A DNA stretch of 64,000 bases from contig DAITAA010000009.1 of assembly GCA_036824505.1 (NCBI GenBank), forward strand, positions 1-64,000, in the 5' to 3' direction. A program made the translations under genes and the position numbers. Of this stretch, positions 29,099-36,690 are shown piece after piece (position 1 is the first letter of the stretch; every line of letters begins with the position of its first letter). Under the pieces are notes generated by a model. It worked only from the letters and a program-made list of their open reading frames with translations, was not told the origin of the DNA and did no database searches. The DNA is from SCUD01 sp036824505 (GTDB lineage Bacteria > Pseudomonadota > Gammaproteobacteria > Steroidobacterales > Steroidobacteraceae).

Positions 29099-29107
29099 TG
29101 CTAACCT
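29099..29107 (+). promoter_or_regulatory. weak extended -10 before ftsB
   Basis: TGC followed by TAACCT lies 4 bases after the eno stop and ends 9 bases before the ftsB ATG. The TG extension is good but the hexamer matches only 3 of 6. The ftsB start lacks a Shine-Dalgarno. Confidence 0.25.
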
Positions 29108-29116
29108 TTTGAACCC

Positions 29117-29452
29117 ATGAAGATGCTTCTGGCCGGTCTTGTCGCGGTGCTGGTCCTGCTGCAGTACCGTCTCTGGCTGTCGGACGAAGGAATGCGCGAG
29201 GTCTGGCATCTCGCTGGGGCCGTTGCATCCCAGCGCGCCGACAATGCCTTGCAGGCCGAACGAAATGCCCAGATGAAAGCCGAGGTCGCGGATCTCAAGC
29301 AGGGCCTGACGGCGCTCGAGGAACGGGCGCGCCATGATCTCGGCATGATCACGCAGTCCGAGACTTTCTATCAGGTCGTGGACGCGCCAGGTCCGGTACC
29401 GGATGACCGGCAGCCAGAGCCGCGCCCGATCAAGGCCTCTGCGACGCCCTGA
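29117..29452 (+). CDS. ftsB: cell division protein FtsB
   Basis: FtsB is a bitopic inner-membrane protein that forms the FtsQLB complex of the divisome and activates septal peptidoglycan synthesis. The 111-residue product has one N-terminal transmembrane helix (MLLAGLVAVLVLLQYRLWL), a periplasmic coiled coil (about residues 30-70, QRADNALQAERNAQMKAEV), the conserved LKQGLTALEERARHDLGMI and the ETFYQVV segment. Placement between eno and ispD is the classical location. Confidence 0.93.
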   Translation: MKMLLAGLVAVLVLLQYRLWLSDEGMREVWHLAGAVASQRADNALQAERNAQMKAEVADLKQGLTALEERARHDLGMITQSETFYQVVDAPGPVPDDRQPEPRPIKASATP

Positions 29453-29459
29453 ATTTCCG

Positions 29460-30161
29460 GTGTCCGAACGCATCTGGTTCGTGATACCTGCCGCCGGCGC
29501 CTCGTCGCGATTCGGCGGATCCGTACCGAAACCTTATCTGCGCATTGCGGGACGCAGCCTGCTTGAGCATGCGATGCGGGCGTTGCTGCGCTGCCCCGGT
29601 CTTGCCGGCGGCGTCGTGGTCACGGCAGTTGCCGACCGGCGCTGGCCGCGCTTGCCGGCCTCGATCCGGCGCCGCGTCGTGACCACCAGCGGTGGCGCCA
29701 CGCGTGCGCGCTCCGTCATGCAGGGACTGGAAGCGTTGACCGCCGCGGCTGCGGAAGACTGGGTCCTGGTGCATGATGCGGCGCGGCCCTGCCTGCCGCC
29801 CCGCGACCTGGCCGCACTGGTTGCGGCCTGCCGCCGCGACGAGGTCGGCGGTCTGCTCGCCTTGCCGATTGGCGAGACGGTCAAGCTGGCAGACGCGGAT
29901 GGGCGCAGCGGCCGAAGCGTCCCGCGCGACGGCCTGTGGCGCGCGCAGACTCCGCAGATGTTCCGGCACGGCTTGCTGCGACGGGCGCTGGCCGGGGCGC
30001 TGGAAGAAGGGATCGAACCCACCGATGAGGCGCTTGCGATCGAAAGACTGGGGCTGCGACCGCGGCTGATCGAGGGCTCACCACTGAACATCAAGGTGAC
30101 CAGGCCTGCGGATCTCGCGCTTGCGCGCGCGGCGCTGCGCCTGCTGAAGGAGAAATCGTGA
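29460..30161 (+). CDS. ispD: 2-C-methyl-D-erythritol 4-phosphate cytidylyltransferase
   Basis: IspD makes CDP-methylerythritol in the MEP pathway. The 233-residue product has the nucleotide-binding PAAGASSRFGGSVPKPYL, VLVHDAARPCLPP, the RDGLWRAQTPQMFR block and the C-terminal GSPLNIKVTRPADLALA. The start is taken as the GTG at 29460, which places the PAAG loop at the usual distance; there is no strong ribosome site. Separate from ispF here, not fused. Confidence 0.94.
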   Translation: MSERIWFVIPAAGASSRFGGSVPKPYLRIAGRSLLEHAMRALLRCPGLAGGVVVTAVADRRWPRLPASIRRRVVTTSGGATRARSVMQGLEALTAAAAEDWVLVHDAARPCLPPRDLAALVAACRRDEVGGLLALPIGETVKLADADGRSGRSVPRDGLWRAQTPQMFRHGLLRRALAGALEEGIEPTDEALAIERLGLRPRLIEGSPLNIKVTRPADLALARAALRLLKEKS

Positions 30162-30640
30162 GAATCGGCAGTGGACATGACCTGCACCGCTTCGGGCCCG
30201 GCGATCACGTGACGCTCGGTGGCGTGCGGATCGCACATGACCGTGGACTCGTGGCGCACTCGGACGGCGACGTCGTGCTTCACGCGCTGATGGACGCGCT
30301 GCTGGGTGCAGCCGGCGCAGGCGACATTGGCCAGCACTTCCCGGATGACGATGCGCGCTGGAAAGGCGCTGACAGCCGCGTGATGCTGCGCGAAGTTGTC
30401 AGGCTCATCACCTCGCGCGGCTACGAAATTGCCAATTGTGACGTCACGCTGATCGCCGAGCGGCCACGCATCGCCTCGCACCGCGAGGCGATGTGCACCA
30501 ACATCGCGGCTGACCTGTCCCTCGAGCGCGGCCGCGTCAATCTCAAGGCCACGACCGCCGAGGGCCTCGGCGCAATCGGCCGCGCCGAGGGCATTGCGGC
30601 TCACGCCGTTGTCCTGCTGCTGGCCGGTGACAGTGCCTGA
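30158..30640 (+). CDS. ispF: 2-C-methyl-D-erythritol 2,4-cyclodiphosphate synthase
   Basis: IspF cyclises CDP-methylerythritol 2-phosphate, releasing CMP. The 160-residue product has zinc ligands Asp8 and His10 in GSGHDLHRF, the HSDGDVVLHALMDALLGA stretch with the third ligand, DIGQHFPDDD and the C-terminal KATTAEGLGAIGRAEGIAAHA. The GTG start overlaps the ispD stop as GTGA. IspE is not in the window. Confidence 0.95.
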   Translation: MRIGSGHDLHRFGPGDHVTLGGVRIAHDRGLVAHSDGDVVLHALMDALLGAAGAGDIGQHFPDDDARWKGADSRVMLREVVRLITSRGYEIANCDVTLIAERPRIASHREAMCTNIAADLSLERGRVNLKATTAEGLGAIGRAEGIAAHAVVLLLAGDSA

Positions 30641-31700
30641 CGAAGCCGGCCTGCAAACCTGGCGCCGGCTCGCGCTCGATCCACCCACTGCGCACGGCGG
30701 CCCGCCGGCCGCCGGCCTGATCCGGAGCGCTGCGGAGGACTTTCTCGTCGAGGAGCGGCTCTCTTTCCAGCCGGACGGCGGCGGCGGCCATTTCCTCCTG
30801 CTGGTCGAGAAACGCAATGCCAACACGCTGCATGTCGTGCGATGCCTGGCCCGGCTGGCGGGAATTTCGCCCGGCGACATCGGTTATGCGGGACTCAAGG
30901 ACCGGCACGCTGTCGCGCGGCAGTGGTTTTCCATGCCTGCTCGGAAAGTCCGGCCGTCGGCCGCGGGGCTGGAAGGTGACGGGTTCCGGATCCTCGAAGT
31001 GCACCCGCATTCACGCAAGCTGCGGCGTGGCGCGCTGGCAGCCAATCGCTTCCGGTTGCGGGTGCGCGGACTTACCGGCGATCTTGCGGCGCTGACGGCG
31101 CGGCTGCAGACGATCGCCGGCCGCGGCGCACCAAACTATTTCGGTCCTCAGCGATTCGGACGCGACGCGGCGAACCTGCTGCAGGTCAGCGACTGGATTG
31201 AATCGCAGCGCCTGCCTCGCAACCGCACGGCCAGGAGTTTCCTGCTGTCGGCCGCCCGCTCCCTGGTGTTCAACGCCGTGCTCGGCCGCCGTGTCGCCGA
31301 TCGAAGCTGGGATCTGCTGTTGCCGGGCGAAATCGCGAATCTCTCCGGAAGTGCCTCGGTGTTTCGCGTTTCACAAGTCGATGAAGATCTCGGGCGCCGC
31401 TGCAGTGAGGGCGACATCCATCCGACCGGCCCGATGTGCGGAGCCGGGGGCCTGATGCCCGAGGGCGAGGCCGCTGATATCGAACGGCAGGTGCTCGATA
31501 GGCTGGCGCCACTGCCGGAGCGCCTGGCCGGTGCCGTCGCGGGCGAACGGCGCGCAACCGTCTTGCGGCCGGCGGGTCTGGTGTGGAACGCGGCGGGACC
31601 GGAACTCGAGCTCGGTTTTGAATTGCCGCGCGGTGGATTCGCAACCAGTCTGCTGCGTGAGGCCCTCACGGCAACCATGCCGGAAGCCGAAGCTGACTGA
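30627..31700 (+). CDS. truD: tRNA pseudouridine-13 synthase
   Basis: TruD makes pseudouridine at position 13 of tRNA-Glu. The 357-residue product has EDFLVEERL, the catalytic Asp92 in GYAGLKDRHAVARQW, GAPNYFGPQRFGRDAANL, RSFLLSAARSLVFNAVL and the C-terminal LPRGGFATSLLREALT. The start lies inside ispF: GTG at 30627 or 30633, neither with a clear ribosome site, so the first two residues are uncertain. It converges on smrA with a 5-base gap. Confidence 0.93.
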   Translation: MTVPDEAGLQTWRRLALDPPTAHGGPPAAGLIRSAAEDFLVEERLSFQPDGGGGHFLLLVEKRNANTLHVVRCLARLAGISPGDIGYAGLKDRHAVARQWFSMPARKVRPSAAGLEGDGFRILEVHPHSRKLRRGALAANRFRLRVRGLTGDLAALTARLQTIAGRGAPNYFGPQRFGRDAANLLQVSDWIESQRLPRNRTARSFLLSAARSLVFNAVLGRRVADRSWDLLLPGEIANLSGSASVFRVSQVDEDLGRRCSEGDIHPTGPMCGAGGLMPEGEAADIERQVLDRLAPLPERLAGAVAGERRATVLRPAGLVWNAAGPELELGFELPRGGFATSLLREALTATMPEAEAD

Positions 31701-31705
31701 CGCGC

Positions 31706-32230
31706 TCAGGTATCGAGCAGCACGTACAGGGCACCGGTGCCGCCGTCCGGCCGTCGTGCCGAGCAGAAGGCGCGAACCGCTTCGTGCCGGCGCAGCCAGC
31801 GATTGACGGCGGCCTTCAGCACCGGTCCACGATGACCCGAACCGCGCCCCTTGCCGTGCACGATCCGCACACAGCGCAGACCGCGATGGCGGGCATCGGC
31901 CAGGAAATCGAGAATCGCCAGGCGCGCTTCCGAGCGGGTCATGCCGTGCAGATCGAGCCCTTCGCGGCATGCGTACAGACCGCGCCGCAGGCGGCGCATG
32001 GTCGCCTCAGGGACGCCATGGCGCCGGAACAGCAGCTCGTCACCGGTCTCGACCTCGAGTTCGGTTGCATCGACATCGAGAGACTCCGCGAGCACTCGCG
32101 CTTCGTCGGCGCGGCGCAGAACCGCGCGTGGCGGCGCCTTTGGCCGATGCGGCGGCGGCCGGGACTGCCGGAGTGGCCGCACGTCGCGCACTGCTTCGCG
32201 AAAGAGCTTGCGTTCGTCTTCTTCGTTCAT
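31706..32230 (-). CDS. smrA: Smr-domain protein (SmrA/YdaL-type endonuclease)
   Basis: The Smr domain is found at the C-terminus of MutS2 and in stand-alone proteins, several of which nick DNA or cleave RNA. The 174-residue product has a basic, Pro-rich N-terminal half and a C-terminal Smr domain with EGLDLHGMTRSEA, VRIVHGKGRGS and the closing SARRPDGGTGALYVLL. Its substrate here is unknown. The ATG at 32230 was used; a GTG four codons upstream is possible. It is divergent from surE with overlapping -10-like boxes between them. Confidence 0.85.
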   Translation of the reverse strand: MNEEDERKLFREAVRDVRPLRQSRPPPHRPKAPPRAVLRRADEARVLAESLDVDATELEVETGDELLFRRHGVPEATMRRLRRGLYACREGLDLHGMTRSEARLAILDFLADARHRGLRCVRIVHGKGRGSGHRGPVLKAAVNRWLRRHEAVRAFCSARRPDGGTGALYVLLDT

Positions 32231-32270
32231 GCCTTCACTCACGGGGCGCTGACGAGGCCGTCGCCGCTTT

Positions 32271-32284
32271 CCAGTATAGTGCGG
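32271..32284. promoter_or_regulatory. divergent overlapping -10 boxes between smrA and surE
   Basis: The 14 bases CCAGTATAGTGCGG contain TATAGT on the plus strand (32275-32280, towards surE) and TATACT on the minus strand (32273-32278, towards smrA). The reverse complement, CCGCACTATACTGG, is identical to the sequence before accA at 15814-15827. The surE leader would be about 40 bases. No -35 was recognised for either direction. Confidence 0.45.
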
Positions 32285-32325
32285 CCGGGTCGCCGGGCAC
32301 GCGATGGGGATGGACAGGCGAGACC

Positions 32326-33087
32326 GTGAAGATCCTTCTTTCGAACGACGATGGCTATCGGGCCGAAGGCCTGCGCTGCCTGAAAGAGGCGCTCGCAGGC
32401 GTGGCGCCGCTGACGCTGGTCGCGCCCGATCGCAATCGCAGCGGTGCCAGCCATTCGCTGACACTCGACGTGCCATTGCGCGTCCAGCAGGCCGAACCGG
32501 ACACCTGGTACGTCATCAACGGCACACCGACCGATTGCGTACACCTGGCGATCACCGGCCTGTTCGAACATGATTTCGACATGGTCGTGTCCGGCGTCAA
32601 TGACGGCGCCAATCTGGGCGACGATGTGCTGTATTCGGGCACCGTGGCGGCCGCCATCGAAGGTCGCTTTCTCGGGCTGCCCACCATCGCCATGTCGCTG
32701 GTGCCGGAGACCGGCAATTGCACGAATTTCCGCGCTGCCGCGCGCATTGCGCGCGAGCTCGTCCTGCGCCTGCTTGCCAAGCCCCTGCATCGTTCCATGA
32801 TCCTCAATGTCAACGTGCCCGACCGCCCTTATGAAGAATTGCGCGGTTTCGAGGTCACGCGCCTGGGGAACCGCCATCGCGCCGAGGCTGCGGTCTGCAG
32901 CAGGGATCCGCGTGGCCGCGAGATTTACTGGGTCGGCGCTGCCGGTTCCGGCCAGGACGCCGGTCCCGGGACGGATTTCCATGCCGTGGCCAACGGCTTC
33001 GTTTCGGTCACGCCGCTCCAGGTCGATCTGACGCGCCACGCGGCGCTCGACGTCATGCGCGACTGGTTGCGCGAGCCGGTCCCATGA
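32326..33087 (+). CDS. surE: 5'/3'-nucleotidase SurE
   Basis: SurE is a metal-dependent survival-associated phosphatase acting on nucleoside monophosphates and short polyphosphate. The 253-residue product, the same length as the E. coli protein, begins with the metal site LLSNDDGY (Asp8, Asp9), followed by APDRNRSGASHSLTLD, VINGTPTDCVHLA and VSGVNDGANLGDDVLYSGTVAAA. The start is a GTG with AGGCGAG upstream. pcm overlaps its stop. Confidence 0.95.
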   Translation: MKILLSNDDGYRAEGLRCLKEALAGVAPLTLVAPDRNRSGASHSLTLDVPLRVQQAEPDTWYVINGTPTDCVHLAITGLFEHDFDMVVSGVNDGANLGDDVLYSGTVAAAIEGRFLGLPTIAMSLVPETGNCTNFRAAARIARELVLRLLAKPLHRSMILNVNVPDRPYEELRGFEVTRLGNRHRAEAAVCSRDPRGREIYWVGAAGSGQDAGPGTDFHAVANGFVSVTPLQVDLTRHAALDVMRDWLREPVP

Positions 33088-33758
33088 GCGGCGAGCGCGA
33101 AGAACCGACGCGCAGCGGAATCGGCATGACTTCGGCACGCACCCGCGAGCGTCTGATCCAGCGCCTCGTCGAGCAGGGGATCCGCGATCCGCGCGTGCTC
33201 GACCGCATCCGCAACGTGCCGCGGCACCTGTTTGTGGACGAAGCGCTCGCAAGCCGCGCCTACGAAGACACCGCGCTGCCGATCGGTCACGGCCAGACCA
33301 TTTCCCAGCCTTATGTCGTCGCACGCATGACCGAGGCCGTGACCCTCGGCGGCGTGCCGGACAAGGTGCTTGAGATTGGAACTGGTTGCGGCTATCAGAC
33401 CGCAGTGCTGGCGCCACTGGTCGGGCGGATATACAGCATCGAGCGTATCGAAGGCCTGCTCGACCGCGCGAAGCAGAACCTGAAGGAACTCGGGATCCGC
33501 AACGTGCGCTTCAAGCATGGTGACGGCAATGATGGCTGGCCATCGCAGGCACCATTCGACGCGATCCTCGTCGCCGCGGCGCCACACGCCGTGCCGGACA
33601 AGCTGCTGCAGCAGCTCGCAGAAGGCGGTCGGCTGGTCGTGCCGGTCGGTCCTGAGGGCCGGCAGGAGCTGCTGCGCTTCACGCGGCGCGCCGACCAGTT
33701 CCTGCGCGAAAGGCTGGGCTTCGTCAGTTTCGTGCCGTTGCTGGGCGGCCTTACCTGA
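33084..33758 (+). CDS. pcm: protein-L-isoaspartate O-methyltransferase
   Basis: Pcm methylates isoaspartyl residues of aged proteins using S-adenosylmethionine, starting their repair. The 224-residue product has GIRDPRVLDRIRNVPRHLFV, the active-site GHGQTISQPYVVARM, the SAM loop VLEIGTGCGYQTAVLA and AAAPHAVPDKLLQQLAEGGR. The extra 15 or so N-terminal residues are low in complexity. The ATG overlaps the surE stop; surE-pcm-nlpD is the conserved order. Confidence 0.95.
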   Translation: MSGEREEPTRSGIGMTSARTRERLIQRLVEQGIRDPRVLDRIRNVPRHLFVDEALASRAYEDTALPIGHGQTISQPYVVARMTEAVTLGGVPDKVLEIGTGCGYQTAVLAPLVGRIYSIERIEGLLDRAKQNLKELGIRNVRFKHGDGNDGWPSQAPFDAILVAAAPHAVPDKLLQQLAEGGRLVVPVGPEGRQELLRFTRRADQFLRERLGFVSFVPLLGGLT

Positions 33759-33759
33759 A

Positions 33760-34473
33760 GTGGCGGGAGGAGTCAGGCTGGCAGCCGTCTCTTCCGGCCG
33801 ATCCCTCGTTCTGGTGGCAGCCCTCGCGCTCGCGGCCTGCGCCGGTGCGGGCAGAAAGCCGGCAATTCCGGACCAGCACGTCGTGCGCGCCGGCGAGACC
33901 CTGTATTCGATCTCCTTGCGTTACGGGCTCGACTATCACGATGTCGCACGCTGGAACCGCATCGGAGCGGACTATCGCATCGTCGCGGGGCAGCGAATCA
34001 GGCTGAATCCGCCGCCCGGAACGCGCACGCGGCGGCCCCCATCCGTCGTCGCGCCGCGTACGGCGCCGCCGCGGGCCTCGCCGGACGATCCGGCGCATCG
34101 GCCGCCACCCTGGCATTGGCCGGTGCAGGACGGGCGCGTGATCGGAACAGTTTCCCAGCCTTCCGGCGGGCTCGGGCTGCGCATCGACGGCGAATTGAAT
34201 CAGCCGATCCTGGCAGCGGCCGACGGAAAGGTGGTCTACACGGGCAGCGGCCTGCGGGGTTACGGTCAACTGATCATCATCACGCACGATCGCGGATGGC
34301 TTTCGGCCTATGGCCACAACGCGCTGGTCCAGGTCCGTGAGGGCGACACGGTTCGTGCCGGACAGCCGATTGCCGCGATGGGCTACGCACCCGGCCAGAT
34401 CGCGATGCTCTACTTCGAGATCCGCCTCGACGGGCGGCCGGTCGATCCGCTCCGTCAACTGCCGCCGCGCTAG
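33760..34473 (+). CDS. nlpD: LysM/degenerate M23 lipoprotein, NlpD-type
   Basis: NlpD is an outer-membrane lipoprotein that activates the amidase AmiC at the division site. The 237-residue product has a signal with lipobox LAAC (LALAAC), a LysM domain (HVVRAGETLYSISLRYGL) and a C-terminal M23 fold (GYGQLIIITHDRGWLSAYGHN). The zinc residues are degenerate: the first His motif is absent and the last reads LYFEIR rather than LHFEIR, so it should be non-catalytic. The GTG at 33760 is the only usual start in reach; a strong GGGAGGAG lies just after it. rpoS, often next, is absent. Confidence 0.88.
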   Translation: MAGGVRLAAVSSGRSLVLVAALALAACAGAGRKPAIPDQHVVRAGETLYSISLRYGLDYHDVARWNRIGADYRIVAGQRIRLNPPPGTRTRRPPSVVAPRTAPPRASPDDPAHRPPPWHWPVQDGRVIGTVSQPSGGLGLRIDGELNQPILAAADGKVVYTGSGLRGYGQLIIITHDRGWLSAYGHNALVQVREGDTVRAGQPIAAMGYAPGQIAMLYFEIRLDGRPVDPLRQLPPR

Positions 34474-34489
34474 TCGCAAGCCGGCGCCG

Positions 34490-34858
34490 CTAAACGATCA
34501 ATGCGACCGCGACAGCGCGAAATTCCGATAGCAGCAGGTTATACGTCCGGCAGGCGGCGCCCGTGTCCATGACCTCGAGGCCGATGCCGCGCGAGGCGAA
34601 TGCGACGAACAATTCCATCGGCGGCATGCGCTGCCTGGTCCCGGTGCCGAGGATCACGACTTCCGGGGAGAGTTCGAGCAGATCCGCGAAATCGCCAATC
34701 GACAGTTGCTCGACCAGCGGGTGTCTCCAGTTCTCGATCAGCGCATCACGCGTTGCGATCAGGCTCGAGCGAAACGCGCGATCCTGCATGCGGATCTCGC
34801 CGGCCGCATAGGCGGTGATCGAATTCGGGGTGCTGCCTTGTTCGCGGGTGATCTGCAT
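34490..34858 (-). CDS. Mth938-like domain protein (DUF498)
   Basis: This 122-residue cytoplasmic protein belongs to the Mth938/DUF498 family, whose human member NDUFAF3 helps assemble respiratory complex I; the bacterial role is not settled. The family pattern is visible as VVILGTGTRQRMPP and the C-terminal MDTGAACRTYNLLLSEFRAVAVALI. The ATG at 34858 is preferred over an upstream Met because it opens MQITREQG, a typical family N-terminus. It is divergent from recJ and convergent with nlpD (16-base gap). Confidence 0.85.
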   Translation of the reverse strand: MQITREQGSTPNSITAYAAGEIRMQDRAFRSSLIATRDALIENWRHPLVEQLSIGDFADLLELSPEVVILGTGTRQRMPPMELFVAFASRGIGLEVMDTGAACRTYNLLLSEFRAVAVALIV

Positions 34859-34874
34859 GTGGAGGCCTGAGCAA

Positions 34875-34880
34875 AATATA
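34875..34880 (-). promoter_or_regulatory. -10-like box for the Mth938-like gene
   Basis: On the minus strand TATATT (5 of 6) lies 16 bases before the ATG at 34858, giving a leader of about 10 bases. It is back to back with the recJ box at 34905-34910. Confidence 0.35.
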
Positions 34881-34904
34881 GCCAATCGCGGCCAATTGCG
34901 CCGC

Positions 34905-34910
34905 TATCAT
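34905..34910 (+). promoter_or_regulatory. -10-like box immediately before recJ
   Basis: TATCAT (5 of 6) ends 8 bases before the recJ ATG at 34919. The sequence between, GGCCGCCG, holds no Shine-Dalgarno. A -35 was not seen. Confidence 0.35.
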
Positions 34911-34918
34911 GGCCGCCG

Positions 34919-36667
34919 ATGAAGCTTCAGTCCGGAGAGCGTGGCTCGCCGCCCGTGATCAGACGACGGGCATCCGGGGCCGTTGACGCACTGCCAAAGT
35001 CGCTGAATCCCGTGCTGCGACGCGTCTATGCGGCGCGCGGCGTCAGTCATGCAGATGAACTGGTGCTGGAACTCAGGCAGCTGTTGCCGGTGTCAACGCT
35101 CGACGGGATCGGGCCGGCGACGGAATTGCTGGTCGATCACCTGCAGCGCGGATCGCGCATCCTTGTGGTTGGCGACTTCGATGCGGACGGGGCCACGAGC
35201 ACCGCGCTGGTGCTGCGCCAGTTGTGGCGGCTCGGCCATTCCAATGTGGATTTCCGCGTGCCGGATCGCATGCGTCACGGTTATGGACTGACGCCGGTAC
35301 TGGTTGCCGACCTGGCCGGGGAGCGCGCCGATCTGCTGATCACCGTGGACAACGGCGTCGCGGCATTCGACGGCATCGAGGCCGCCCGGGCGCTCGGCAT
35401 GCAGGTGCTGGTCACGGATCACCACCTGCCAGGGCCGACGCTGCCGGCCTGCGCGGCAATGGTCAACCCGAATCTGGCGGGCGCGCAGTTCGGCAGCAGA
35501 GCGCTGGCCGGGGTGGGGGTCGCTTTCTACCTGATGGCGTCGGTGACGCGGGAACTTGAATTGCGCCGCGGCTCTAAGCTGCCGGCCGTGGCCGATTACC
35601 TTGACCTTGTGGCGCTTGGCACGGTGGCGGACCTCGTGGCGCTCGACCGCAATAACCGCATTCTCGTACAGGAAGGTCTGAAGCGCCTGCGCGCCAGGTC
35701 GGCCGTGCCCGGCCTGATGGCGCTGGCACGGGTCGCAGGCTGCCGCCTGGAGGAGCTGTCTGCCCGTCATCTGGGTCACCAGATCGCGCCGCGATTGAAT
35801 GCCGCCGGCCGCATCGATGACATGTCGGTTGGAATCCGCTGCCTGCTGACCGACGACTGGGCCGATGCACTCACCCGGGCCCAGGAACTCGACAGCCTGA
35901 ATCGCGAGCGCCGCGAATTGGAATTGCGCATGCGGGATGAAGCCGTGAGCGCGGTGCGGCGGCTGCACCTGGAGGAAGGCAGTCTCCCGGTCGGCGTAGC
36001 GCTCTACGACCCGGGCTGGCATGCGGGCATCATCGGCCTGGTGGCGTCGCGAATGAAGGACCACGTGCATCGCCCGGTCGTCGCATTTGCCCCGGCGGGC
36101 GGCGGCGAGTTGCGCGGTTCGGCCCGTTCGGTCGCGGGCGTGCATGTGCGTGACGTCCTCGAGGCAATCGACGTGCGGCATCCCGGCCTGATCGAACGCT
36201 TCGGCGGGCATGCGATGGCCGCAGGTCTGACATTGCGCGAAGAGCGCCTTGCGCAATTCACCGTGGCCTTTGGCGAGGAAGTCGGCCGGCACCTGACACG
36301 CGACCAGATGCTGGGCGTGGTCGAAACAGATGGCGAACTCGCGGCCGCTGAATTGTCCCTCGAGACGGCGCTCGCACTCGAGGCCGGCGGACCCTGGGGC
36401 CAGTCCTTTGCGGAACCGCTGTTTGACGGCGAATTCATCGTGACCGAATCCCGCGTGGTGGCCGATCGCCACCTGAAGCTCTGGCTGCGGCCGGAACCGG
36501 CGTCACGGCCCGTCGAAGCAATTGCATTTGGTCATTTCGATGCGGACCGCGCGCTGCGGCCGCCCGCCGGTTCGCGGATCCGGCTTGTCTATCGGCTGCA
36601 GTCAACGAGCTACGGAGGCACGACTCGTGCGGAGCTGCAGTCGGAATACCTGCAAACCTGCGAATGA
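34919..36667 (+). CDS. recJ: single-stranded-DNA-specific 5'-3' exonuclease RecJ
   Basis: RecJ degrades single-stranded DNA 5' to 3' in recombination and mismatch repair. The 582-residue product has DHH motif I VVGDFDADGATST (Asp86, Asp88, Asp90), motif III VTDHHLPG (Asp167-His169), the DYLDLVALGTVADLV block, and DHHA1 residues RFGGHAMAAGLTL with an OB domain at the end. prfB and lysS follow, the standard order. No ribosome site precedes the ATG. Confidence 0.95.
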   Translation: MKLQSGERGSPPVIRRRASGAVDALPKSLNPVLRRVYAARGVSHADELVLELRQLLPVSTLDGIGPATELLVDHLQRGSRILVVGDFDADGATSTALVLRQLWRLGHSNVDFRVPDRMRHGYGLTPVLVADLAGERADLLITVDNGVAAFDGIEAARALGMQVLVTDHHLPGPTLPACAAMVNPNLAGAQFGSRALAGVGVAFYLMASVTRELELRRGSKLPAVADYLDLVALGTVADLVALDRNNRILVQEGLKRLRARSAVPGLMALARVAGCRLEELSARHLGHQIAPRLNAAGRIDDMSVGIRCLLTDDWADALTRAQELDSLNRERRELELRMRDEAVSAVRRLHLEEGSLPVGVALYDPGWHAGIIGLVASRMKDHVHRPVVAFAPAGGGELRGSARSVAGVHVRDVLEAIDVRHPGLIERFGGHAMAAGLTLREERLAQFTVAFGEEVGRHLTRDQMLGVVETDGELAAAELSLETALALEAGGPWGQSFAEPLFDGEFIVTESRVVADRHLKLWLRPEPASRPVEAIAFGHFDADRALRPPAGSRIRLVYRLQSTSYGGTTRAELQSEYLQTCE

Positions 36668-36672
36668 GCGTC

Positions 36673-36681
36673 TGATAAGAT
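36673..36681 (+). promoter_or_regulatory. extended -10 before prfB
   Basis: TGA plus TAAGAT forms an extended -10 (TGn-TAAGAT) six bases after the recJ stop. It ends 9 bases before the prfB ATG, so the leader would be only a few bases. There is no Shine-Dalgarno before prfB. Confidence 0.4.
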
Positions 36682-36690
36682 TCCGTCCGC

